Positions 45,143 to 56,072 are shown, counted from the stretch's first letter. The stretch: 64,000 nucleotides of DNA from Marasmius tenuissimus (GCA_029532415.1 JAQOTA010000033.1:434001-498000), one strand, 5' to 3'. The notes: a model not told the origin generated them from the sequence alone. Numbers and translations are program-made.

Positions 45143-46087
45143 GTCGTGTAGCGTACATGAGTATATTGAGATTGTGGTACGGCTTTTTTGTTGTCCTTCA
45201 TAGTGCTCAATCCTGCCAACGTATTTCCCCTCTGAAAGAGGTTTTAAATTAATTGTAGATCAAGAATTGAAAGTCAAGATACGTACAACGTGAACTCCTT
45301 TTCATCGGTCTCTGGTGTCGATACAATCTCTTCAAATGTACAGCTTCGCTTGCCAAGGCGTGCTTGTTGGAAAGATTGTGCATGCAAGAGTAGGTTCTCA
45401 TCAGTGAGTTTGTGAGGCCGTGTCGGTGTTAGAGAGTGCAAGGGTGGCAGGGGGCATATAAGTAGGCGTTGAGGTGTCGGAGTAGCTGAGTTGTCAGCAA
45501 GTCAGAGCAAGCCTCAACAATTAGAACTCGACCATCGGATGTACCTGGAAAATCCTCCGCATCAATAGCCTTGACTATTCTCACAGGTGAGCAGAATGTA
45601 TTGGGCACCGTTGACGGCACGGCGGTGCGGTCTGGATCATCGGTGCTAGGGAGATTGGGCGTTGAAGGGACTGATAGTCAAGTTATAAAAAACTTCATTC
45701 TTGGGAACATTCACAACAACTCACCTGCTCCCTCTATTTCCTGACCATTTCTATATCTTTTGTGTTCATTCAGACAATCTTGGATATCCAAGTCATTCCT
45801 TGCTGCTATAACTCGTGCTCAATCCTGGTTATAACGGCCCGAGCGTCAGATATCGCCTATTATAATTCCCCTCTGTTGATTACTGACTTCTGGTGCAAAG
45901 GAATGCGTAGACAGCGCAGTGCCATTGTCGGACTCGGTCATAGAAGCTGCAGTAGTAGCGTGCTGCTGCTGTTGTGAGGGGGTCCTTGGAGCTGTTTTGT
46001 TGATATCGGGTTCCGAAAGAGGGCTTGGGTGCGGGACAGGCTGGTCTTCTCAAGTTAAGAAGCAGAGTCTAACGCGCTGATTAGGGG
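45143..46087. other. No supported gene
   Basis: Sequence with moderate CpG. A minus-strand frame at 45430-45620 has no recognisable feature. No repeat ends were found. Confidence 0.35.
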
Positions 46088-46667
46088 TCAGCTTGTGGTT
46101 TTGGATGAGAGCATGATACTCACAAATGAGTGGGAGACTTCTTCAGGGTCTACCATTAGCGTGAATAGCGGCTTGTGCGGACATGGGACAACTTTATCTT
46201 GACGAGTGAATAGCACATCGAGGATCTGCTGGTCCACAGATTCTATCGACATAATTTTGTGTGTTGGATTTATGGGATCCATTAATGAAAGACTGAAGAC
46301 AGAGGGTGCAACGAGAGTGTGGGTGAGATGACAATTCTTGCCAGTGAAAGATTTTTTCACGGCAGCTTGTTGACATCCATTTAGGGTAGGTTTTCCACAC
46401 ACGGTAAAACCAGAGGCATCCTAAAGAAAGCTCCCGAGCCCTTCTTTCATCAAAATTCTCTTCCAGAATGAGAGTGCACGCCTTGCTGGGCCTATAAAAT
46501 TTCCTTGCAAGTCTCACCGTTCGCCTGGAGGTGAGGTACATGCATGTCAATTTTTCTACTACTTCGCGGCCCAAAATGTGCTTATGTAAGTCGGATATCT
46601 CTCTCGCGCTGAGTCGAAGTTCTCGACTCCCATGCCACTGCGCCGAGCCATGCCCAGGATGTCTCAA
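46088..46667 (-). CDS. Hypothetical gene fragment, spliced
   Basis: A minus-strand frame encodes SVFSLSLMDPINPTHKIMSI and QQILDVLFTRQDKVVPCPHK, then EEVSHSF before a well-formed intron (gtgagt, CTAAT branch-like, ctaatcag, ending near 46080). An overlapping frame upstream encodes LTSRRTVRLARKFYRPSKAC and EENFDERRARELSLGCLWFY. How the two connect is not clear and no domain is recognised. The region is just outside the ATGG-rich element next to copy E. Confidence 0.3.
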
Positions 46668-46754
46668 TCAACCCAAGATATTCAACTCTCGAGCATGAAT
46701 TCTCATACAGTCTTTTGGCTACATAATTTTCAGTATTCTCATTTTCTCCCGACC

Positions 46755-46920
46755 CACGACCAAACCTCCCATACCTCCCATGCCTCCATGCCTCCATACC
46801 TAACCGGAGGTATGGAGCAAATTCCCGAAAATCGGCATGGACGCGCATGGAGCATCAAATCGTCCATACCTCCATGCGCCCCATGCGCCCCATACAATTC
46901 CCATTTTGCTGATGTCCTCA
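46755..46920. repeat. ATGG-rich element at the broken end of copy E
   Basis: CCCATACCTCCCATGCCTCC-like words in both orientations, a GGAGGTATGGAGC inversion in the middle, and the end CCCATTTTGCTGATG. Copy E of the membrane family begins directly after it, inside what is an intron in the sister copies. Confidence 0.55.
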
Positions 46921-46923
46921 CCC

Positions 46924-47170
46924 TTCTCTTTCCTTGGTAGACTAGAATCGGGATTGTTATACCCGATTGGGCTCATGATTTACGCCACCTGCGTGATGCA
47001 GCCCTTTCACGGCGACGACGTGGATTGGTTTATCGCAGAACTAGCCGCAGATACGGCTTTTGACTCGTTGGTAACCATCACGGTGCGCATTTCCTCACCC
47101 TTCCAGTCTGTGACTTATACTCGTTACTCAAAGGGAATTGCGTCTACTATAATTGTTGTCAAGGGGGGGG
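46924..47170 (+). pseudogene. Multi-pass membrane protein family, copy E (3' part only)
   Basis: After an intron acceptor (ccttggtag) the frame reads LESGLLYPIGLMIYATCVM, VDWFIAELAADTAFDSLVTI and, after a short gap, YSKGIASTIIVV before a run of G and an A-rich stretch that ends the similarity. Upstream exons are absent; the position is taken by the ATGG-rich element. It complements copy C, which has only the 5' part. Confidence 0.5.
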
Positions 47171-47471
47171 GAAATAAGATTTATGACCCACACTCGAATT
47201 TTTTTTTAAGGCGGGGCGAGGGGGGACTACCTAGCTATGTAATTTCCATATATGGTAAGACTTACCCCTTTTGGCTACCTGTCTGGCGATCTCCGAGGCT
47301 GGAAAAGTTTTTCACTGACCAGCCTACGTTGGCATCTCTGGAAGTGGTGGCCATGAGTTTAGAGGGCACTTATCATCCTGTGGAGCTCCACCTGAGCATG
47401 ACCTCAACTGAAGTCGCGCCTGGGGTGGGGTATGCCCCATACCCACTTGGGCACCACTACAAGGGCTACAG

Positions 47472-47986
47472 TAGGGTGCGGGGAACAATTCTTGGCCGAG
47501 TTAATAACATGTTATTAACATGCATTTATTAACATAGTGGCGAATAATTCAATGTTCACCTGTTAATAACATATCTGTAGGTACAGATATTAACAGGTGA
47601 ATATAAGACTTTCTCGCAAGTTACTAACTTACACCCACTGTAACTAAGAGTGAGTGTGTTTGTGCCGCCTTCAGACGGACTCGTAGAGTCGTAGCTCGTT
47701 GCCGGCGCTCAGAGCATACTCCAATCGAGACTCGAGGGTGAATCTACTGCTTGACTCTGTGGGATGATTCGACACAGCTACCTTCGGTACAGCCTCACAA
47801 TATCAATGTCTTCATCCGGTAGGTTGTAGTAGACGTGGAGTTATGAAGGTGCGGTACCTTCATTGAGTCTTCATGTGAGTCCTCGCAGTCTGATTTGTAT
47901 AACAGATCTGAATCCTGCGATTAACGTGTTATTAACAGCCTATTATTCGCAGTGTTAGCAAATACTGCATTGTTCCCCGTACCCTA
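47472..47986. mobile_element. 515-bp hAT-type MITE with exact 8-bp target duplication
   Basis: Ends are TAGGGTGCGGGGAACAAT and, inverted, TAGGGTACGGGGAACAAT. GGCTACAG flanks both sides exactly (47464-47471 and 47987-47994). Inside, GTTAATAACATGTTATTAAC is a palindrome and TTCACCTGTTAATA/TATTAACAGGTGAA is an inverted pair around TCTGTAGGTACAGA. No coding capacity. Confidence 0.85.
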
Positions 47987-47994
47987 GGCTACAG

Positions 47995-48860
47995 GCGGTG
48001 GAAATGGTGCTCAAAGGTAAGATTTAGGTTGATTTTCAACGAGAACAAATAATTTTCACGAACACGGTCTGTTCGAGCTCCTTCCAAGGGCTTCAAACGG
48101 TCTCATACGTTCAAAAAAATTTGGCCCAAAAATTTTTTTAAGGATCCCCGAGGGGTGACTAACTACCCACCCGGATGTCCGGGATCCACGGCCCTCCTCC
48201 CCCTTGATTGTTGTGTGAGTAGCACTCGGTATAGCCATCCATAATAGCTGTTCAAAAATTCTCCAATAAGTCTACAGGTACTCTATCTACAACAATAACA
48301 ACTTACCTTGACCATTGTGCTTGGGGACAGTCGGGATCGACGGAAGATCTGAGCGCAGGCGCCTGAGCGAGCGCTTGCGCTGAGTTCTTAGCGGAGTCTG
48401 AATAGTATCATCGCGCGCTTGCATTTTGACAGCTCACGCCCAACCTGACTCTCAACCACCGTTGTGATTGGCAAACCTTCGAAAATCTCAAGGTATGTCG
48501 CATGTTAGCATCCCGATGTGTTCACAGGCATTCTAATACACCTTGATCCACTGGTTCTGCCCTCATCACTGGAATTAGACACTGTTGCATCCACGACACA
48601 GATGGAACATTGATGGGATGGAATCTACGGCTCAGGTGCGCTTGTTATCTCGATGTTCTCCAACAGACCTCCTCAGCTATTTCTAGATTACTGAAAATGC
48701 TGACCGCAAGACTAAGGGCGGAATATGGAACTGTACAGAAGACTCAGGCGCGATTAATGGTCTGAGGGCACCAAACGTCTATTTCGAGCAACCGTGTCAG
48801 TGACGACGCATCACCAACGTCATCGAACTCATCTTCATCGACTGCTTTCACTGGCCGCAC
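47995..48860. other. No supported gene
   Basis: Some GC-rich, CpG-containing sequence; short frames only. Precedes a promoter-like stretch. Confidence 0.35.
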
Positions 48861-48869
48861 GGACCACCT

Positions 48870-48992
48870 GCCCGCTATATAAAGCTAACACGCTGCAAAT
48901 CGTCAACTATCCCTTCTTTCTTCCCTTCCCTTCCCCCACCATCGCCCTGCCTTTTCTTCTCAGTGCCCGCCCCACCTGTCTCCCATTATCCA
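48870..48992 (+). promoter_or_regulatory. Promoter-like region with TATA box and pyrimidine-rich leader
   Basis: CTATATAAAGC at about 48876 is followed by a long C/T-rich tract (48905-48960) and then ATG at 48993. This is the usual arrangement for strongly expressed basidiomycete genes. Confidence 0.45.
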
Positions 48993-49320
48993 ATGCCGTC
49001 CACAATACTTAACCTCAACATTTCTATGCAAGCTGCTCACCGCTATATCTCCAGCTCCCCTGAAGCCTGGTTGCCCAATTGTAGGTATGTCCCACCTAAT
49101 CTTTGGCGCTCCCCTACCCATGATAAATCAGTTATGTTAGTGCCAAAAGGACACGATGGGGTACACAGAAACGTACGTGCAACTTACCTCTTCACTTGAG
49201 ACAGCTACTGACTTGTGACTCGTGATTCCACTACAGCGCGCAAGTCAATTTTACTGTCGACATCGTTGTTCATCCTGCATTTTCATCGCACATACATAAT
49301 TGAGGTGCATATATGCGTCC
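48993..49320 (+). CDS. Small candidate gene downstream of the TATA box
   Basis: The frame starts MPSTILNLNISMQAAHRYIS and SSPEAWLPNC. Two introns are plausible: gtatgtccc...aatcag near 49087-49130 and gtacgtgc...ctacag near 49172-49238. With both removed the product ends in a hydrophobic LLSTSLFILHFHRTYIIEV segment. Other splice choices are possible and no family is recognised. Confidence 0.3.
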
Positions 49321-49559
49321 CATAATGTGCGTATGCTCCTTTTTTGATTCAATTGATACGCAGACTCATAACACATCTCCATAGGAATGCTTTTATGGCG
49401 GCCAGCAGGAGGTATGTCGGCTTCGTTAGCTCTTTGTTGAGACTGCCTCCTGTACAAACCAAGTTTGCTCATCCCATATTAGTCGTGTGTCGTATGTAGC
49501 AATGAAATGATACATTTTCATTCTCTAATCATTGCCGCCCTACATCATCATCAAATACT

Positions 49560-49990
49560 CAATAGACTATCTGAGGATGGAATGTGAATATATACACCCA
49601 TTGAAATGCATGGCCATTCGAAGAACTCTGGAGAACCTGTACTATCTGTTACTCTCTCTACCGCCCGCTGGTACTCGTGACATTTTCCAATACTCGCCGT
49701 GACATTTTCCAATACTTGCCGTGACATTTTCCAATACTCGCCGCGACCTCCGCTATCCGGCACTCTCCCTCAAAACTGGTTAAAACCCCCCGAAACTCGT
49801 TACACTCTGCACAACTCGCGACAACCTTCACTCTCTGGTATCATCCTCAACACTCATTAGAAGGTACCTGAATCCATTGTTTTTTACTGGTATCGTGCTC
49901 ACGAATTCTCGCTCTTTTTCCGGATTTTGGAAAAGTTTTAATACTGTTATATAGTCCGTTCCTGCTCGCAACCAGGTATAGCGGGTTTCG
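49560..49990. repeat. Dispersed repeat, CpG-rich copy
   Basis: Reverse complement counterpart of 38960-39240. Includes a local triplication of CGTGACATTTTCCAATACT(C/T)G-like units at about 49675-49745. Confidence 0.6.
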
Positions 49991-50104
49991 TACTACCTAA
50001 CGGGTATTAAGGTATGAAATGGCCTTACAACTGTTCGGGTATTTTGCTGATGCCTTTGCTAATCAGGAGCGAATGACGTTGTGATTGGGTCGTGAAGGCT
50101 TTTT

Positions 50105-50240
50105 TAACCCCAACTACATCAGCGAAACGGCAAACGCATGGGAGGCATGGGACGCATAAATGTATGGGAAAATGGCCAATTCACCCTCGATAACCCATAC
50201 ATTCCCCGCGTATAAATGTATGGACATATGGGACACAAAA
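50105..50240. repeat. ATGG-rich element, third copy
   Basis: Begins ACATCAGCGAAACGGCAAAC, then GCATGGGAGGCATGGG and ATGTATGG words, with an inverted ACCCATACATTCCCC part. This copy keeps CpG in its end, unlike the 34- and 46-kb copies (CATCAGCAAAATGG). Confidence 0.5.
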
Positions 50241-51129
50241 TCCTGTCCTTTTCCTCAGCCAGCCAATTTTATTTACAAAGTGTTCATTGTACGAAAGCTA
50301 CGCTAGCTTGTAATCTGAAGTACAATAAGGTCTAGTAAATACTTGGATCGAAACACAAGTTAAACTTGTGTTGTAAAATATTCGTCGGTGTGTTTACTTA
50401 TAAGGGAGTGTGGGAACAGCTATGCAGTTCCTCGGAAACACCTGAGTGGCTTGAACACAGACACAGACTAGACACAGACACAGTGATTAGTCATACAAAT
50501 CCTCGAGCTTTATTCTTCCCTCCCTATATTGCATCGCGCGCTTGCCGCTGAGCCTCTTCCCTGGACCCTCTCTCAATTATTGCAACAATGAAAACTCACT
50601 AACAGTGTTCGGTGACCGGTCATGGCAGTTTGGAAGGGATCGGGTTGATGGTGCGTGATAGTTCTCTCGTCTTGGAACTTCTGCTAACTCAGTGTCCCAG
50701 ATTTTCAATGTGCTATTCGTCTGTCAACGACGCGGATAAACAAAAGCAATAACACAGTCGTAGTCCCGGATTTCCCGGTGCAAATACTTTTGGTCTGTGG
50801 TCCACCTGCTTTCAATGAATCAAGTAAGAATTTTCAAGTCTATCTCATTAAATGCGAGTGTTCCTCAATCCTCTCCAAAGTTCCGTGTTTGTCCCTGGCT
50901 ACGCCAATGTGTTCTGAGTGCTGGTCTGACTGGTGGGAAATGGTGATACGGGGCTTTTCTGATGTGTTATTCTATACTTTTATCACTGCATGTATACATT
51001 TGGTACACCTGTCCTATGTTATGAATACAGTTTTTCTGCTGCACTTACTTGCTCAATTGAGCTTTAGCTCTGGATTCCGTCTATCATAAAATTGATATAG
51101 CATGCAAAAGATACCAGAATACATGAATC
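50241..51129. other. No supported gene
   Basis: A plus-strand frame at 50778-51089 contains a hydrophobic stretch (FYTFITACIHLVHLSYVM) but no supporting exon structure. Confidence 0.3.
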
Positions 51130-51285
51130 AGACTGTGATGTATATATGTATGGATGTATGGCGGTCCTGGATGGCAGGAAAATTTCCTCCATACAGGTAC
51201 CCTGTATCCATGCATGTATGGAGAGGCATGGAGAGGCATGGTCCATGCGTTCCATACGTGTGCCGTTTCGACGCTGATGTACTAA
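51130..51285. repeat. ATGG-rich element, fourth copy
   Basis: GTATGGATGTATGG words, an inverted TCCATACAGG part, GGAGAGGCATGGAGAGGCAT, and the end CGTTTCGACGCTGATGTA. Confidence 0.5.
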
Positions 51286-51392
51286 TCAAAGTTCTCCCCT
51301 GGATTCTATGCTGTATCTTCTTCAATTACCGACAGACAACGAGTAGGTCTTAGTACTCAAAGATATCTCTTATCAGCACGCCTCTACGAGAG

Positions 51393-52258
51393 CTATTTGC
51401 CCCACAGGAGAACGTTTGAGCGATGAATGATGTTTTGGCCGTACTGGTATGGAGTTGGCGCCGTCAATGAGAGATTGGTGGTAGTGAGAAAGCAGCCGTC
51501 GGTGCGCTCTGTCTTTGCTTTATTTCCTCCCGCTTCTAATCGTCCCGTTTTAAGTTGCAACTCTCCTTCCCTCACCGCTTTCTGTGCTGCATACAAAACT
51601 TCCGCCATCCTCTCAGCAGGTATATTTGTCAAGACATCTCCTCATACTCTGATATTTGCTATCCCTCGGATCTAGACCCAGGCCAGTCACCCTCGGCACC
51701 TCCAGTATTGGCGCATATACATGAAAACATTGCTCGAGAGCCGAAATTCGTGCAAAATTCGATAATAACTCTAGGGTTTCGGGGAGTACAAACCAAGGAT
51801 CTGCCATAGGGCTCGCTAGACACCAAGAGTTCGCGTATGTCGGCGTGTTACCATGTTGATATCCCAATCGGCGGAATCTGAGCCTTTCATCCTCCTCAGA
51901 ATAGACCTTAATGAAAATAAAGTCCATTGTCATAACACACCGCGCGAATAAACGAGGAAGGTTCTAATTAGATCATCGCTCATAGCCAGTACCCTCTGAG
52001 CTTGTCAGTCGGTCGCGCATACATCATTTCACCATAACGACGTACATCCGATTCCTTCTTAGATTCATTTGTACGCCGCCAGTCTCCATCCTGACCGTTG
52101 AAGAAATCGATGAAAGCCCTAACACGACTCCAGAATGGCAGACGCAAGATTCTGCACCAAACGAGTAAACCAACACTTTCAGTGCTCGTGTCTAGCCCGA
52201 TCCGTCCGTTGTCAATCCTATCCAGCCGAGCTCGCGCCAGCGTCGACACATTTCCTGC
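51393..52258 (-). CDS. Hypothetical multi-exon gene, partial model
   Basis: An internal exon, entered at an acceptor near 52260 (gtaagcag), encodes VSTLARARLDRIDNGRIGLD, WSRVRAFIDFFNGQDGDWRR and SDVRRYGEMMYARPTDKLR. Next comes VYSEEDERLRFRRLGYQHG and MADPWFVLPETLELLSNFAR, ARISALEQCFHVYAPILEV, then a further piece RMAEVLYAAQKAVREGELQL and a stop at 51393. Composition and codon use are protein-like and CpG is normal. I could not fix the first exon or all intron edges, and no domain is recognised. Confidence 0.4.
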
Positions 52259-52387
52259 TTACGACTGGATTCCTCGTCATATGAGCGGTACTTTCGATTG
52301 AAAATGGGCCAAGGTGAGCTCATGGGGCCTGCTACAGGACGGCAGGACAGGTTCGTCTATCGATTATGTTCGGTTCTGCTTTCTAAC

Positions 52388-52483
52388 CCGACCATAGCTC
52401 AGTTGGAAGAGCACAAGACTGTAATTTGATAACTGCAAAAGTTGCCCATCTTAGGGACGCCTGTTTGAACCAGGCTAGTCAGA
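52388..52483 (+). tRNA. tRNA-Tyr (GTA) with intron, probably damaged
   Basis: The D arm GCTCAGTTGGAAGAGC and the T arm GCCTG-TTTGAAC-CAGGC are intact. The anticodon loop reads CTGTAA with GTA, followed by a ~23-nt intron (tttgataactgcaaaagttgccc) at the canonical place, then ATCTTA. The acceptor stem CCGACCA/TAGTCAG has two C-A mismatches and the anticodon stem CAAGA/TCTTA one more. Each mismatch would be a pair if a G had not become A. The T loop TTTGAAC likewise differs from the usual TTCGAAC by C to T. It is thus likely a pseudogene decayed by CpG-type transitions. Confidence 0.6.
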
Positions 52484-54326
52484 TCATGGATCCTCACGGT
52501 GTAGATTTTGGACTTCGCCCTTCGGTCGAGGTCACATACCCTTAGATGCATGGCCCTAAAACCTTGTCGACCTCAGAAGAAATAAAAGCTATGCCCTATA
52601 TAGTCTACTTACTGTATGTCTCCCGCCAAACATTGCTTGCAGGTAACTCGCAAGTTTCGAACAAATATGGGGCCCTGGGCGACTTGAAATGCATTTTCAT
52701 CGAGTAGGGCCCCCCGGATAGGTAGTTATTATTGGATAGCCCACGATATGCATCGCTGTAGATAACCTTTGATCCAGTCTATGTGCATTGGGATGTCTCT
52801 GGAGAACACGCCCCGTGATTGCAATGTGGTGCCGGCACAACCATTGGCGAGCCAGGTTGTAGTACTAGGTTGGGGTCCAAGTTGCTATGCTGTGTCGTTT
52901 ACTCAGTCCCGAGTCTGTGGCTCTTCTTCCAGTACCCTCTTCACACTCTTGTTTCCCAACACTCAATCTCTTCGTGGTCTCATATACCTGTCTTATATGG
53001 CCATGCTACCTAGCTGATGCTCATACTCGGCCCAAAGTAGAACTTCTATGTTGTCTCCGGACTTTGGAGTGTTGAATCTGATCTCGCAGGGTACGTGGCA
53101 CGGTACTTTATTTTGTGGACAGTTTCAATATTTCATGGAGAGGAACTTGGCATGGTGGCAGGTCTATTCCCTCTATAATACCTCAACGGCGTCGTAATCT
53201 CCTGTCGACCGCAAATCAGAACGTCATGGGATTATGGATGTCATTCCATATCGTTCCCCTTTCGGGTAAGTCATTTCATAATTCTCCTTACACGCGTTGG
53301 CCTGTATTGTCTACCCTGCAGCAGGCTGCAATCATCCGGAAGGTTGCTTCCAGTCTCTCATTTACCTTGACCATACACAACTACGAGCACGCTCCAACTG
53401 CCGATTAAACAGAGTGAAAAGACGTGCAGCACAATCAAATGTGCTGCATGCTGGTCTGGTCCGTTGGTTCTACTTCAAAAGATAGCTAATGAATCTAAAT
53501 TTTCTTGAGAGATCATAATCGTAAACTATTACGCGGGGTTTCCTTTGTGCTTTCCATGAGACTATATTCATCTGTCAACTGAGAGCACGAATGAAGTTGC
53601 AGCCGACTGCTAGTGCATTGAGGCGTGTTGTGCACGATACAAGACCCCACACCTATCAATGGATATATGTTATCGCGGACAATCATTACTTCTTCCCGGT
53701 GTCACTGCTGATATCAATGCAATCGCACGAATTGCATGTCCGTCACATGTCGGTGCGACGGAGGCGATGCCCCAAGAGTTTCAATTGCTACAAATCCCCC
53801 GTTGATCCTTCACCAGTCGATTAGCTTTTTGGTTGGTGGCATACTTGTGACGCAGATTTTCGGTGTATCAACAACGTATCTAGGTTCGTATACGACTTTA
53901 ATTGGAAAGCAAATATTATTATATTAGCCTTCTGTCTCATTGAATTATGCAGCTGACTCGCTTGCTTCTGATGCTTGAGCCGAAAACACGAACTTTGGGA
54001 TGTCAAACGCTCTTCTCTCCGAAACATGGTAGAGCATACTCGCTTAACAGTATGGTCCCCTCATAGCGTTAGCATGAACATTCCCCGAAATGGTAAGGAA
54101 GTCCTAAATCAATGAGTCATTGATCGCTAACAAGACTGATCAGGTGGCCACTGTACTTGGAGCACATAGTTCGCAACTTCTCGACCTCCTCCCATCAGCG
54201 TACGGTTATATACTGTCCTTGTCACCCCATCGGCTTCCCCCTCAATCATCTATCCCATCTGGTACGCATTGCATGTTTTTTGTTACGGCAAAGGTTGAAG
54301 GCTGACATTGGCCCTGAACTGAATTT
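52484..54326. other. No supported gene; upstream region of the F-box gene
   Basis: CpG content is normal but open frames are short and do not chain. A TTATATAC box at about 54206 and a pyrimidine-rich stretch precede the F-box gene start by some 120 bp. Confidence 0.35.
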
Positions 54327-56072
54327 ATGGGTACTTACACCCTAGTGATGCTTCCTATAACCCGTTTTGATCGTGTCCTCGACACGAATTACGCACCTTC
54401 TGAGGAGGAACGCTGTGAAATCAGGGCCTTGGTCGTCGATCCAGCGGAAGAACTTCGAAAGCTAGATCAGGAGATTGCCAGGCTACAAGCTCAACGAGAC
54501 GAGCTCAATCAATTCATTCTCAAACACCGCATGCTTCTATCACCTTTCCGAAGGCTACCTGGAGATATTTGGGGGGAGATTTTTATTCGATGCCTCCCAG
54601 AAGAGTCTCTACCCGTTCGGAGCCTAGCGGAGGCGCCCCTTCTCTTTACTGGTATCTGCCATTCATGGCGAGAAATTGCCCTAAGTACTCCTCGGCTCTG
54701 GAACGCTATTCACATCCCCATCCCAAATCCACTCTCACGTTATGCATGGTTGTTGCATGATCGAACAGAAGGGGTAAAACTCTGGTTAACAAGATCAGGA
54801 TCTTTACCTCTCACAATCTCGCTAGGATCGAAACCACGTTCTGTTTGGGATCAGTTTGTACAGTCAGACATGGAGAGGGTGGAGAACTCGCATAGGGCGT
54901 TTTTTGCTATGCTTTATCAATTCTCCTACCGATGGAAGTCCCTCACCTTTTCTGGCCTGCCTTCCTCTTTCCTTCGCCGCCTCGAGACACGCCAGGGTGA
55001 AGAGGAAACACCACTAGTGACGGAAATTATACAGCAGGAGAGATTCCAACCGGGATCGATGCAGTTCCAAGGCGAAACGTACCCAGCCGTGCTCTCTCTC
55101 TTTGCACGATCTCCAGCGATCCGCGTTCTTGATATTGAGCTCCCACAGGTATCCGCCTTGGGGAAGCTCCCCACACGTTCTGCTGGTCTAACAGTACTTC
55201 GGCTACATCTAAGGAATCCTATCGACTGCACCACGGTGCTACGGGCATTGTGCAATCTATGCCCCGCGTTGCTCGAGTTATCCCTGATCCTGTACCCCTC
55301 CCTTAACCATTTTGTGGCAGACTCTGCACCAGCGGCTGTATGGGAACATCTCCAAAGGCTTTACCTCTCGTTCCCTGATGACGACGATGAGTCGGCAATT
55401 CGGAAATCATTTGATTCAGTCACCACACCATCCTTAACTCATCTCGGTCTCTTCAGTCATTCGCTCAACTACAATCAGAATGTAGACCTTATCCGGCACG
55501 GTGGATTACCTTTCGACGATTTGATCATTCGCTCGAAATGTGACCTCCTCAGTCTTCACCTCTCTATCCCTCTTGGCGAAGAGCTTGCGGAGTCCCTCAT
55601 TCACCTCAGGTCCCTCAAGACGCTGAAGCTGTTTCCTTTGGCAAAGAGGGGTCGTTTACCGAGGACACCAAATCTGGACGACGACGAGATCCCTCGAGAC
55701 CCGTCCCCGCTGGACGTAGCCATAGCGTCTCTCTCATCCTCGGGCAAAAACTTGCTATGTCCCAACCTCGAGGAAATACGGTTCGAGTTTTGTCGTCCGG
55801 GGGAGGTAGAACAATTGTTGAACTTTGTTCGCACTCGCGCGAGACTCAGTGCCAGTTTCAATGCGCTTAGGGCGAGCTTTGGACGAATATCGTCGAAGGC
55901 AATTGGGAGTATCAAGGCCGCCTCCAAGGAGGCCAGGGGAAAGATTGCCGAGGTAAAGGTTGAATGGGATTTCACTCGTATTCGGTCTCTGTCTGCGGAT
56001 CGTCGAGACGAGAGAGATGATCCCCGTGATGGAATGTCAATTCGAGAAAAAGTTGAGAGAGAGCTCGTTTAG
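54327..56072 (+). CDS. F-box domain protein
   Basis: A single 581-codon open frame without introns. Residues about 38-68 (ELRKLDQEIARLQAQRDEL) form a coiled coil, followed by the F-box at about 71-128: LSPFRRLPGDIWGEIFIRCL and ICHSWREIALSTPRLWNAI. The rest is a leucine-rich region of irregular repeats (VLDIELPQVSALGKL, ALLELSLILYPSLNHF, LKTLKLFPLAKRG). This layout is typical of the expanded agaricomycete F-box family, whose members link substrates to SCF ubiquitin ligases through Skp1. The substrate is unknown. Methionine 8 is an alternative start. The end is basic and helical (SSKAIGSIKAASKEARGK). The gene looks intact, with regular CpG content, unlike the left part of the window. Confidence 0.85.
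   Translation: MGTYTLVMLPITRFDRVLDTNYAPSEEERCEIRALVVDPAEELRKLDQEIARLQAQRDELNQFILKHRMLLSPFRRLPGDIWGEIFIRCLPEESLPVRSLAEAPLLFTGICHSWREIALSTPRLWNAIHIPIPNPLSRYAWLLHDRTEGVKLWLTRSGSLPLTISLGSKPRSVWDQFVQSDMERVENSHRAFFAMLYQFSYRWKSLTFSGLPSSFLRRLETRQGEEETPLVTEIIQQERFQPGSMQFQGETYPAVLSLFARSPAIRVLDIELPQVSALGKLPTRSAGLTVLRLHLRNPIDCTTVLRALCNLCPALLELSLILYPSLNHFVADSAPAAVWEHLQRLYLSFPDDDDESAIRKSFDSVTTPSLTHLGLFSHSLNYNQNVDLIRHGGLPFDDLIIRSKCDLLSLHLSIPLGEELAESLIHLRSLKTLKLFPLAKRGRLPRTPNLDDDEIPRDPSPLDVAIASLSSSGKNLLCPNLEEIRFEFCRPGEVEQLLNFVRTRARLSASFNALRASFGRISSKAIGSIKAASKEARGKIAEVKVEWDFTRIRSLSADRRDERDDPRDGMSIREKVERELV

Noticed and set aside
46837..47532. 231-codon frame starting in the ATGG-rich element
   Set aside because: Only the part from about 46924 to 47170 is membrane-family sequence; the rest reads through an element and a G-run.
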